14,422 bases of DNA, taken from Pauljensenia sp. (GTDB lineage Bacteria > Actinomycetota > Actinomycetes > Actinomycetales > Actinomycetaceae). Made by a program: the position numbers and the translations under genes. Under the pieces are notes generated by a model. The model was not told the origin of the DNA and searched no databases. It saw only the letters and a list, made by a program, of their open reading frames with translations. The stretch lies in the NCBI GenBank assembly GCA_029983625.1, contig JASBZF010000039.1, positions 1 to 14,422 of the forward strand, written 5' to 3'. Shown here one piece after another: positions 1-7,323 of this stretch; position 1 is the stretch's first letter; every line of letters starts with the position of its first letter.

Positions 1-2
1 CG

Positions 3-98
3 CGCACCATTCCTGTCACAAGCGCTGAATCTGCAGATGTGCTCAAACGCCAGGCTACTACTTTGTTGTTGAACAGGTCGGTTAATGGGGAGAGGTAA
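3..98 (+). CDS. C-terminal tail of an unrecognised reading frame (partial)
   Basis: A frame open from the window edge runs for 31 codons to a TAA at 96-98. The residues include AESADVLKRQATTLLLN, a believable helical protein tail, but they match no family I recognise and the length is too short for codon statistics. It precedes a decayed insertion-sequence gene in the same direction, so it may be the end of another mobile-element or phage gene. It may equally be chance. Confidence 0.2.
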   Translation, partial: RTIPVTSAESADVLKRQATTLLLNRSVNGER

Positions 99-185
99 TA
101 CCAGGTTCCATTTCACTTGATCTGTGTAATACCTGTGACAAAGCGTTTGCCAGGTCGTGAAGCATGGAAACTCGCTGGAATGAAC

Positions 186-222
186 CCCTGTGGTTGGACA
201 GTTCTGATGTGAAAGGACTGTG
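186..222 (+). mobile_element. Possible left end of an IS3-family (IS150-like) insertion sequence
   Basis: A TGTGGTTGGACAGTT segment (190-204) lies about 20 nt upstream of the HTH gene. Left ends of IS150-group elements carry a TTGGAC-type core just before orfA, so position and motif agree. No matching right inverted repeat (AACTGTCCAACCACA) is visible downstream, which fits a truncated element. The exact boundary cannot be fixed. Confidence 0.3.
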
Positions 223-516
223 ATGAGTCGTAAGACTAAGGATCGGCGTTTGAAGGTTTTGCGTTTGTGTGCCAAGGGGGTTTCTATTAGTGATTGTGCG
301 CGTTTGGCCGGTGTTGCGTATGAGACTGCGCGTCGTTATTGTCGGGAAGCTGATCTGCGCGGTATCGAGCAGACCCGTAAAGCCCCATCGTTTCGTACCT
401 GGCCCATAGAATTGAAAACAGAAGTTGGAGCGCACTCCTCCCGCTTGGCGTGCTACTGGACCTGGTTGAATTCCACTGGCAGCATGAACAACCTGGTCGC
501 ACCGGAACTCCGGTGA
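223..516 (+). pseudogene. Decayed IS3-family (IS150-group) transposase orfA, helix-turn-helix part
   Basis: The first 50 or so residues form a helix-turn-helix: a basic start (MSRKTKDRRLKVLRLC), then SISDCARLAGVAYETARRY as the likely two helices. This is followed by WPIELKTEV, which resembles the start of the second HTH in IS150-type OrfA proteins that bind the element ends. After about residue 67 the resemblance stops and the frame runs 30 codons to a TGA at 514-516. In frame 3 a protein-like run (ALLPLGVLLDLVEFHW and on) continues to TAG at 546-548, so a deletion plus frameshift near 420-430 is likely. I chose ATG 223 because AAGGA sits 5 nt before it; the GTG at 220 is in frame too. No orfB with a DDE domain follows. 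The family assignment is inferred from layout and motif, not from a search. Confidence 0.45.
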
Positions 517-544
517 CGATTGATGAGGTCATCCCTGCAGGGAT
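500..544. repeat. Two adjacent palindromes inside the IS remnant
   Basis: CACCGGA (500-506) and TCCGGTG (509-515) form 7-bp arms around two bases. ATCCCTGCAGGGAT (531-544) is a perfect 14-bp palindrome. They lie downstream of the 3' end of the minus-strand Abi gene, so they could fold in its trailing transcript, but no U-run follows on that strand. Confidence 0.4.
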
Positions 545-626
545 CTAGGTTCAACCTTAAGTACAAGGCCGCGTGTGTATCTCAATCGGGTGGTGCGAAT
601 GCGATAGGTCGCCAGAGGTTGACCTT

Positions 627-1541
627 CTAGCACTGCCACACTGGGGCGGTTTCCCAGTTGTCTGGCATTCCCATCATCACAGGGGAAATGCTTGGAATAT
701 GGGCAGGGAACTCTCTGAGAACGCCCTGGAGAGCACAGTGCTGGGATGCTGCCCGGATTTGTGCAAGTAGATAGGCCAATACTGTGAGCGCTGCGAAAGG
801 CTTACCAGGATTCCACAAGCACGTGGAAAACTGCCCGGTATTTTCTTTGTACTTCGTGATTGGTTTGACTGTGATCACTTTGTTCCACAGTCGCGCGTGG
901 TGGGCGCTGATGTTTTGCAGAAGGTTCATGGTGCGAAGCCATGATTCAAATTCATCGGCACGACATTCGAACTGGTCTGCGATTGTGGAGCGCTGTTCGA
1001 AGGGGGCCAGTGAGAATAAGGTGACCAGGCCACCAAAGTTTAGTGCCTCGGTGAGGACCCAGACCGGCATGTGCCCGGCATAGTTGCGCCGGTGATGGAT
1101 GATGAAGTCTTCCTTGGAGCGGTTAAGAGTGGTTTTGAGTTTCTTGGTGAACTCGGCGGCCCGATGAGCCATTTTTCCCGATGGCCAGAGTTCTTCAAGG
1201 TGCTCATGCATGAGCGGGTCAACGCGTCCCAGTTCATGGCCTACCCGGATGCGCAGTGCAATCTCTAACTTGCGTGCAGCCAGCCAGACGGCACATCGGA
1301 GGTTCTCATCGAACTGGTACAGCTGGGTGACATTGTGCATGGACGAGCCGGGGAGGAAGTTCTCACTGCGCTCAAGAGGATCCGCAGCTGTGCTTGTCCG
1401 AGATCGAAATGGGTAGGCGAATCCAGACAGTCGGTAGTAGCCGGTGCGTTCGATGAGGTCTCGGTAGTCTGGGGCATCAGTCAGTCCGCGCTGGACCAGG
1501 ATGCTGACCTGTTCGTCCAGGCTTGTCCACGGCTTGACCAT
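627..1541 (-). CDS. Abi_2 (AbiD/AbiF-like) abortive-infection HEPN protein, catalytic Arg replaced by Gln
   Basis: This 304-residue protein belongs to the Abi_2 family, whose members are HEPN-fold proteins linked to phage defence. Visible hallmarks are ERTGYYRLSGFAYPF (31-45), QLYQFDENLRCAVWLAARKLEIALR (split across 73-97), MPVWVLTEALNFGGLVTLF (158-176) and NISAHHARLWN (210-220). In the family the last motif normally reads RNxxAHHxRLWN, giving the HEPN RNase motif R-x4-6-H. Here residue 209 is Gln (CAA, 915-917), so the Arg is missing while both His (214, 215) remain. The tail (about 265-304) is Cys/Pro/Met-rich and less family-like. I start at 1541 because AGGGGTG precedes it at good spacing; the longer open frame to 1757 crosses a strong RNA hairpin and is not protein-like. 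The gene stands alone between IS and prophage remnants, which suggests transfer. Activity is uncertain because of the Arg-to-Gln change. Confidence 0.85.
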   Translation of the reverse strand: MVKPWTSLDEQVSILVQRGLTDAPDYRDLIERTGYYRLSGFAYPFRSRTSTAADPLERSENFLPGSSMHNVTQLYQFDENLRCAVWLAARKLEIALRIRVGHELGRVDPLMHEHLEELWPSGKMAHRAAEFTKKLKTTLNRSKEDFIIHHRRNYAGHMPVWVLTEALNFGGLVTLFSLAPFEQRSTIADQFECRADEFESWLRTMNLLQNISAHHARLWNKVITVKPITKYKENTGQFSTCLWNPGKPFAALTVLAYLLAQIRAASQHCALQGVLREFPAHIPSISPVMMGMPDNWETAPVWQC

Positions 1542-1565
1542 CGGCACACCCCTAGATACATGATG

Positions 1566-1603
1566 ACCGGCTCTGACCACATCCGAAGACATGGCGAGCC
1601 GGT
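1566..1603 (-). ncRNA. Strong UUCG-capped hairpin upstream of the Abi gene, candidate Abi-associated RNA
   Basis: Read on the minus strand, ACCGGCTC (1603-1596) pairs perfectly with GAGCCGGT (1573-1566). Inside, GCC pairs with GGT and ATGTC with GATGT, including G-U pairs, around a UUCG loop closed by C-G. Only two bases (CA) are unpaired. That gives 16 base pairs with the most stable common tetraloop, in the orientation of the Abi transcript and 24 nt before its start codon. A second small hairpin, CTGGT/ACCAG with a 3-nt loop (1617-1605), abuts it, and GCGTG/CACGC arms (1654-1622) lie just upstream. Some AbiF-type loci carry an adjacent non-coding RNA antitoxin, so this is a plausible candidate. 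It could also be a leader attenuator or protein-binding site. The fold is seen; the role is inferred. Confidence 0.45.
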
Positions 1604-1760
1604 ACTGGTGAGACCAGAGTAGCGTGAAACCGCTGCGAGAGCCAAGAAGCACGCAGACATCATGCGTCAGAGTGCTCCAATTACCCCTATTTTCCCTCTT
1701 CCTGATGTCCCTGCACGTGTTGTGGTGGGGCTTTTCTGTATCCCTAGAAAGGCGCATGCC

Positions 1761-2321
1761 ATGGCTGATTCCACTTTTGGTTTGAAGATTGGCCTGGAGG
1801 GTGAGCGGGAGTTCAAGAAGGCGATCGCGGACATCAACCGTGAGATGCGGGTGCTTGGCTCAGAGATGAAGGTGGTGACCTCTCAGTTCGGCAAGAACGC
1901 CACCGACGCTGACGCCCTGACTGCCCGCAACCAGGTGCTCGGCAAAGAGATCGAGGCTCAGCGCTCCAAGATTCAGGCGCTCAAGGCTGCACTGGATAAC
2001 GCGTCTGCCTCCTTCGGCCAGTCGGATTCTCGTACTCAGAATTGGCGGATCCAGCTCAACAACGTCACCGCCACACTCAACGACATGGAGCGCGAGCTTT
2101 CCGAGAACACTACTAAGATCGACCAGCTCACCACCGCTGCAGGCAGCTCTAAGGATGAGCTCAAGGACGCGGCCAGTGGTGCGGACAAGCTCTCCCGAGA
2201 GGTAGACGAACTCGGCGGCGAGCTCGATGACACCTCGGGTAAGATCCGCATCTTCGGTGATGTCCTCAAGGCGAACCTTGCTGCTGAGGCGATCATCGGC
2301 GGGTCAAGGCTATTGACCTAG
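1761..2321 (+). pseudogene. Phage tail tape-measure protein, N-terminal fragment
   Basis: The 186 residues match the start of siphovirus tape-measure proteins, which span the tail tube, set its length and help DNA entry. A short beta-type opening (MADSTFGLKIGLEGEREF) leads to long helical coiled-coil stretches: residues 17-80 (EIEAQRSKIQALKAAL), then NVTATLNDMERELSENTTKI (101-120) and a Ser/Asp/Glu-rich helix to about 160. Full-length members are several hundred to over a thousand residues. Here the frame ends abruptly after ANLAAEAIIGG, where the family continues into a hydrophobic helix, and a stop follows within five codons. The start is ATG 1761 with AGAAAGG upstream; the open frame back to 1662 has no family resemblance. 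No other tail gene is present, so this is a prophage scar, ending 7 nt from the acyl-CoA ligase stop. Confidence 0.75.
2302..2318. repeat. Inverted repeat at the prophage/chromosome junction
   Basis: GGTCAA (2302-2307) and TTGACC (2313-2318) are perfect 6-bp arms around GGCTA. They sit where the tape-measure frame loses family resemblance and 11 nt beyond the stop of the convergent ligase gene. It may be the remains of the ligase terminator, though no T-run follows, or a mark of the deletion or integration event. Confidence 0.5.
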
Positions 2322-2328
2322 CGGTATT

Positions 2329-4272
2329 TCAATGTTCTGCATCGGCAAGCCCGGCGTACATTGCGTCAATTTCCGTAGAAAAACGACTCAAAGCCTCTTT
2401 ACGTTTCACCTTCAAGGAAGGCGTAAGAAGACCATTCGCTTCGGTGAAATCAGTAGCAAGGACCGTGATCTTACGGATTGATTCTGCACGGGACACATGC
2501 GCATTCGCGCGCATCACAGCTTTATCAAGAGAAGCAAGAACCTCAATATTTGTCGCAGCCTGCGCCACCGACATCGTGGGTAAACCATGAGCCGACAACC
2601 AGACGGGCAGCATCTCCTCATCCAAAGTAATGAGCGCAGAAATAAAAGGACGCTGGTCACCCACAACAAGAACCTGAGACACCAGCGGATGAGCGCGTAA
2701 CTCATTCTCCAAAGAAGCGGGCGACACATTCTTTCCACCCGCAGTCACAATAATCTCCTTCGCACGTCCCGTAATGGACAAATAACCATCACGGTCAAGC
2801 GCACCCAGATCACCCGTGCGGAACCACCCGTCCTCAGTGAAAACCGCAGCAGTGGCCTCAGGATCATTGTGATACCCCACAAAAACAGAAGGCCCCTTAA
2901 TGAGGACTTCCCCCTCCTCGGAAATCTTTACCGACGTCGGCGGCAAAGGAGTGCCGACAGTGGCAATCTTTGCCAAACGCGGAGTAGACACCGCCACCGG
3001 CCCGACAGTTTCCGTCAGCCCGTACCCCTCAAGGACAGGGATCCCGAGCCCCCGATAAAAATGCGCAAGCCAGGGAGCTAAAGGCGCGCCGCCGGAAATA
3101 ATGTAATCGGCATTACCGCCCACTAGTTTCAAAATCTTCTGATACACCAGCTTGTCGGCCAGGGCGCGTTGAGCCTTCAAGGAACGCGACGGTCCCTCAG
3201 CACTGTCCAAAGCCTGTGAATATTCAATCGCCGTGCGTGCCGCCCAACGGAAAATCCGTTTCTTCGCTCCTGCAGAAGCCTTTGCATCTGCAGAGTTATA
3301 GATCTTTTCCAAAACACGAGGAACAACAAGAAGATAACTGGGCTTAAAAGACGCCAAATCAGGCAAAAGAGACTTAATCGACGACACGTGACCAAGAACG
3401 CCCCCACCAGAAAGTTGAAAAACTTCGAGGAAACGGGCAAAAACATGCGCGAGAGGAAGGAAAAGAAGAAGACGCGAATCAGGAGACATCGCGATCTCCG
3501 GCATCCACGCATGAGAGTTCACGCATAGCTCCGTGAAATTCCCGTGCGACAGGACCGTTCCTTTCGGACGCCCCGTCGTTCCCGAGGTGTACACAATCGT
3601 CGCAATCGACGAAGTGGAAAGCCCATTCGTCCGAGAAGCAACCTCCGTTCGTGACACCGCACTACCTTCGGCAATGATTGTTGCAAGAGCATCAGAATCA
3701 AGAGAGAAAACCTGAAGACCATCCCGCTGTGAGCGCTGAGCAGCAGCCCGAACCAGCTCAGCCATCGTCACAGTTTCCGTCACAACGACATCAACATCAG
3801 CATCGGTCAAGACAAAAGCGATCTGTTCAATAGAACTTGTCTCGTAAATCGGCACGGGAACAATCCCCGCAGTCCAGGCCGCATAATCAAGAAGAGTCCA
3901 CTCATAGCGAGTACGCGACATAATCGCAATACGTGAACCCGCTTCAAGCCCAAGACCAATAAGACCGGACGCGACCTGCTGCACCTCCTCGTAGAAAGCG
4001 CGAGCAGACACCGGGCGCCAAGTGTCAGCAACAGGCTGCTTACGTAAAATCAAAGGCCTTCGCGCTGAACGCTTCACACGATCTTCGAGAAGACGAGGAA
4101 TCGTGAATGACTCATCAATTCTCACGAGAACGGGAGCATGCCATTCCAAAGCATTCGTCGCACCAGGACCATCAACACGGGCTTCAGTGTTTTCGTCACG
4201 CTCCACCCCATCCACAGCGGCATCGCTGACTGAAGAGAGGACAGTCGGATTCTCAACGCGAGACTTACCCAT
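2329..4272 (-). CDS. Long-chain fatty acid--CoA ligase (FadD15-type AMP-forming synthetase)
   Basis: This 647-residue ANL-superfamily enzyme activates long-chain fatty acids with ATP to acyl-AMP and then transfers the acyl group to CoA, feeding lipid synthesis or breakdown at the membrane. The motif set is complete: P-loop YTSGTTGRPKG (228-238), FLPLAHVFAR (271-280), GYGLTET (416-422), WFRTGDLG (483-490, Asp488 binding the ribose), GRAKEIIVTAGGKNVSP (502-518) and the C-terminal LTPSLKVKRK with the likely catalytic Lys621. The first 45 or so residues are acidic, Ser/Val-rich and outside the family core, a variable N-terminal extension. Length otherwise matches FadD15-like synthetases. AAGGA lies 11 nt before the ATG, a somewhat long spacing. 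It converges on the prophage scar and is separated by 223 nt and a strong terminator from valS, so it is probably its own transcription unit. Substrate chain length cannot be read from sequence. Confidence 0.93.
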   Translation of the reverse strand: MGKSRVENPTVLSSVSDAAVDGVERDENTEARVDGPGATNALEWHAPVLVRIDESFTIPRLLEDRVKRSARRPLILRKQPVADTWRPVSARAFYEEVQQVASGLIGLGLEAGSRIAIMSRTRYEWTLLDYAAWTAGIVPVPIYETSSIEQIAFVLTDADVDVVVTETVTMAELVRAAAQRSQRDGLQVFSLDSDALATIIAEGSAVSRTEVASRTNGLSTSSIATIVYTSGTTGRPKGTVLSHGNFTELCVNSHAWMPEIAMSPDSRLLLFLPLAHVFARFLEVFQLSGGGVLGHVSSIKSLLPDLASFKPSYLLVVPRVLEKIYNSADAKASAGAKKRIFRWAARTAIEYSQALDSAEGPSRSLKAQRALADKLVYQKILKLVGGNADYIISGGAPLAPWLAHFYRGLGIPVLEGYGLTETVGPVAVSTPRLAKIATVGTPLPPTSVKISEEGEVLIKGPSVFVGYHNDPEATAAVFTEDGWFRTGDLGALDRDGYLSITGRAKEIIVTAGGKNVSPASLENELRAHPLVSQVLVVGDQRPFISALITLDEEMLPVWLSAHGLPTMSVAQAATNIEVLASLDKAVMRANAHVSRAESIRKITVLATDFTEANGLLTPSLKVKRKEALSRFSTEIDAMYAGLADAEH

Positions 4273-4435
4273 CGTCGTTCCATTCCTTCGGGATCACTCG
4301 CCTCCACTCTAGAGCTAAGACGTGCAGATGAAGGCCGCTGCGTCCGCGTGGCATACATCCTCACCTTGCACATATTCGGATTCGCGGCCACAACGAAAAC
4401 CTCCAGAAAAATCCAGACAGAAGATCGGGAAGCAA

Positions 4436-4482
4436 CAGAAGAAAAAGCGTGGGGCACCGGCCGTTCACCGGTGCCCCCACGC
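4436..4482 (-). terminator. Rho-independent terminator of valS
   Basis: On the minus strand a GC-rich hairpin (4482-4447), about 14 bp with one bulged G, has arms GCGTGGGGGCACCGG and CCGGTGCCCCACGC. It is followed by TTTTTCTTCTGTT (4446-4434). It begins 13 nt past the valS stop. This is a textbook intrinsic terminator and isolates the downstream ligase gene. Confidence 0.85.
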
Positions 4483-4495
4483 AAGAGTGAGATCA

Positions 4496-7231
4496 CTAGG
4501 CTTTCTTCTTCGCCGGAGCTTCACCCAGCTCGAAAGAGACCACACGCGGGCCGACATCACCAGCTGAGTCTTCGACGGAAGGAGCGACAAGCTCGAAGGA
4601 ACCCTCGATCTTAGAAGCCGCAGCAAGATCTGCGTGTACAGAACTCAAAGCGGATACACACTCAGCAGGAGCTGCAAGGGTAAGCGCCAGGAAAGGCGTG
4701 CGAGGTGACACCTTCGCCTCAGACTTCACGCGACGCAAAGCAACCAAAGTTGCCGAAGCCACAGAAAGGATCGTCGGATCGCCACCAAGACCACGAAGAG
4801 ACTCTGAACTAGGCCAGGAGGCGCGGTGAATCGAACCCGTCCGATACCAACTCCACACCTCTTCAGTGACATAGGGAAGATACGGAGCAAGCAAACGAAT
4901 CACAGTGTCAATAACAAGAGCAAGCGCCGTCCTCGCAGAAGCAGCCTCCTCCTCAGACCACGTGCCTTCACGGTTGTAAGCACGCTCTTTGACCAACTCA
5001 AGATAGTCATCGCAGAAAGTCCAGAAGAAGGATTCGGTCACCTCAAGAGCACGCGAATGGTCGTAGGACGCAAGAGCTTGCGTAGCCACGTCGATGACAG
5101 TACACAGCTCAGCGATCACAGAACGATCAAGATCTGCTGTGATATGCGCAGGATCAAGGTCAAGATCTGCGCCCTCGCCTCCCATCGTGAGAGCGAACTT
5201 CGACGCATTCAGCACCTTAATCGCAAGCCTGCGACCAATCTTCATCTGCTGCTCATCAAAAGTCGCATCCAAACCCAGGCGCGCCGAAGCCGCCCAGTAA
5301 CGAACCGCGTCCGAACCGTACTTTTCCAACAAAGCCATCGGGGTGACCACATTCCCCTTCGACTTCGACATTTTCTTATGATCCGGATCCAGGATCCACC
5401 CGGAAATACCCGCATGTTTCCACGGCAACGCGCCGAACTCAAGGTTCGAACGCACAACGGTTGAAAACAGCCAGGTGCGGATAATGTCTTGCCCCTGAGG
5501 ACGCAAATCCATCGGATAGGTGCGCGCAAAAAGATCCTCGTCCACGAGCCAACCGCACGCCAGTTCAGGAGAAAGCGAAGAAGTCGCCCAAGTATCCATG
5601 ATGTCGAGTTCGGCAACGAAACCCCCAGCCTTGCCGCGCTGATCCTGCGTGTACCCTTCCGGCACATCGCTAGACGGATCTACGGGAAGCGCCTCAAAAG
5701 AGGGCGTGAGGATCTTCGAGTAATCGACCTCGCCATTCGCATCGACCTCGTACCACAGCGGGAAAGGAACACCGAAGAAACGCTGACGCGAAATCAACCA
5801 ATCGTTGTTCAGGCCCGTCACCCAGTTCTCGTAGCGCACACGCATGAAATCGGGGTGAAACTCCAATTCACGGCCACGCTCAACAAGTTCTGCGTTCAAG
5901 TTTGCGCCGGAAGCCGGATTCACCCACGGCTTACCACCGTTACGAATATACCACTGGCGCGAAGTGACGATCTCAAGGGGCTTATCGCCTTTTTCAAAAA
6001 AATTCGTCTGACGAACAGTTTTCACCGGTTCGCCACTCATTTCTCCGGACTCGCGCAGCATCTCAACGAGCACCTCGCGAGCCGAATACGTTGTCTTACC
6101 GGCGATCGCTTGGAAAGCTGCGATTCCAGCCGGAGTTGTGATCCAGTCGGGCACCTCAGATTGAATACGTCCGTCTTTGCGTAAAATCGCACGCAAAGGA
6201 AGCTGCAGGTCACGCCACCAGTCAATATCGGTCGTATCGCCGAAGGTACAGCACATCGCAATGCCCGCACCCTTATCCTTCTCAGCAGCCGGATGTGCAA
6301 GAACCGGAACTTTGACACCAAATACCGGTGAGGCGACAGTCGTACCGAAAAGAGGCTGATAACGTTCGTCATCAGGATGAGCAACGAGGGCGACACACGC
6401 ACCAAGAAGCTCCGGGCGAGTCGTTTCAATATAAACGTCACTCCCGTTCTCAATTGGTGCCCCCGCCTGAATCGCCGTCGCTGCAGCCGCAGAGTCAGTA
6501 ATGTGGAAAGCAAGGCGATGATAAAAACCGGGATATTCACGCGATTCGAGTTCCGCCTGAGCAACCGCCGTTTGGAAAGTCACATCCCACAGGCCGGGTG
6601 CTTCACACTGGTACGCTTCGCCGCGTTCCAGATTCTTCAAAAAAGCTGCCTGAGCGATCTTGCGGGCCTTCGCGCCAATCGTTTGATAATTCTGCTGCCA
6701 ATCAACAGATAAACCGAGATAACGCCACAGCGCCTCGAACTGGGCCTCATCTTCAACAGTGAGACGCTCACACAGCTCCACGAAGTTCTTACGAGAAATC
6801 GGCAGCTGATCGCGCGCCTTAATCGACTTGCCTTCACCGCCTTCGTGCGGAGGAGTGAAATCCTCAACGTAAGGCAAAGACGGATCGACACGCACACCGT
6901 AGTAATTCTGAACACGACGCTCAGTCGGCAAACCGTTATCGTCCCACCCCATCGGGTAGAACACAGCCTTACCGGTCATACGCTGATAGCGCGCCACCAC
7001 ATCAGTATGCGTATACGAGAACACATGACCGACATGCAAAGAACCCGAAACAGTAGGGGGAGGAGTATCAATCGAATACACCTCTTCGCGAAGCGCACTA
7101 CGATCAAAAGCGTAGGTGCCTTCCTTTTCCCACAATTCACCCCACTTGGCTTCCAAACCCTCAGCACCAACACGATCAGGCACAGTCGGGGCAGGAACAC
7201 GAGTCAAAGGGGTGTCGGGACGCTCGCCCAT
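4496..7231 (-). CDS. valS: Valine--tRNA ligase, type without C-terminal coiled coil
   Basis: This class I aminoacyl-tRNA synthetase charges tRNA-Val in the cytoplasm and edits mischarged threonine. Numbering from ATG 7231 (911 residues): the HIGH-type motif is HVGH in TVSGSLHVGHVFSY (60-73), the editing-domain TTRPE lies at 270-274, DIMDTWATSSLSP at 543-555, and KMSKS within DHKKMSKSKGN at 620-624. GLPTERRVQNYYGVRVDP near 100-117 and the lack of the long C-terminal coiled coil point to the second ValRS subfamily, shared by archaea and part of the bacteria. The protein instead ends in a KKKA tail. I chose 7231 because GGAG lies 9 nt upstream; the frame is open to 7300 with other ATGs at 7246 and 7261 that have weaker sites. 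It follows proC on the same strand with 92 nt between, so co-transcription is possible. No T-box leader is visible in that gap. Confidence 0.95.
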   Translation of the reverse strand: MGERPDTPLTRVPAPTVPDRVGAEGLEAKWGELWEKEGTYAFDRSALREEVYSIDTPPPTVSGSLHVGHVFSYTHTDVVARYQRMTGKAVFYPMGWDDNGLPTERRVQNYYGVRVDPSLPYVEDFTPPHEGGEGKSIKARDQLPISRKNFVELCERLTVEDEAQFEALWRYLGLSVDWQQNYQTIGAKARKIAQAAFLKNLERGEAYQCEAPGLWDVTFQTAVAQAELESREYPGFYHRLAFHITDSAAAATAIQAGAPIENGSDVYIETTRPELLGACVALVAHPDDERYQPLFGTTVASPVFGVKVPVLAHPAAEKDKGAGIAMCCTFGDTTDIDWWRDLQLPLRAILRKDGRIQSEVPDWITTPAGIAAFQAIAGKTTYSAREVLVEMLRESGEMSGEPVKTVRQTNFFEKGDKPLEIVTSRQWYIRNGGKPWVNPASGANLNAELVERGRELEFHPDFMRVRYENWVTGLNNDWLISRQRFFGVPFPLWYEVDANGEVDYSKILTPSFEALPVDPSSDVPEGYTQDQRGKAGGFVAELDIMDTWATSSLSPELACGWLVDEDLFARTYPMDLRPQGQDIIRTWLFSTVVRSNLEFGALPWKHAGISGWILDPDHKKMSKSKGNVVTPMALLEKYGSDAVRYWAASARLGLDATFDEQQMKIGRRLAIKVLNASKFALTMGGEGADLDLDPAHITADLDRSVIAELCTVIDVATQALASYDHSRALEVTESFFWTFCDDYLELVKERAYNREGTWSEEEAASARTALALVIDTVIRLLAPYLPYVTEEVWSWYRTGSIHRASWPSSESLRGLGGDPTILSVASATLVALRRVKSEAKVSPRTPFLALTLAAPAECVSALSSVHADLAAASKIEGSFELVAPSVEDSAGDVGPRVVSFELGEAPAKKKA

Positions 7232-7323
7232 GTGTTTTCTCTCCATCCGAGTCGTGGACATGTACTCGCCCAGCGTAGTCACCGCGCGCCCTCGCAACAA
7301 AGAAGACGCGACAAGCCCCTCAC

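Noticed and set aside
1542..1757. N-terminal extension of the Abi frame (72 extra codons, open to 1757)
   Set aside because: The residues are not family-like, no ribosome site precedes 1757, the stretch crosses the UUCG hairpin, and a good ribosome site precedes the ATG at 1541.
1662..1760. Upstream start for the tape-measure frame
   Set aside because: The 33 extra residues are Pro-rich and unlike the family, while ATG 1761 has AGAAAGG in place and the expected MADSTFGLKI-type opening.
2869..4031. Frames on both strands inside the acyl-CoA ligase gene
   Set aside because: Low-complexity Arg/Leu shadows within a gene whose own motifs are complete.
4826..6184. Long plus-strand frames opposite valS (for example 4826-5464 and 5489-6184)
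   Set aside because: They are Arg/His/Ser-rich antisense shadows of valS with no motif and no ribosome site.
7232..7300. Longer N-terminus of ValS
   Set aside because: The extra 23 codons have weak ribosome sites and no family similarity; GGAG 9 nt before 7231 favours the shorter form.
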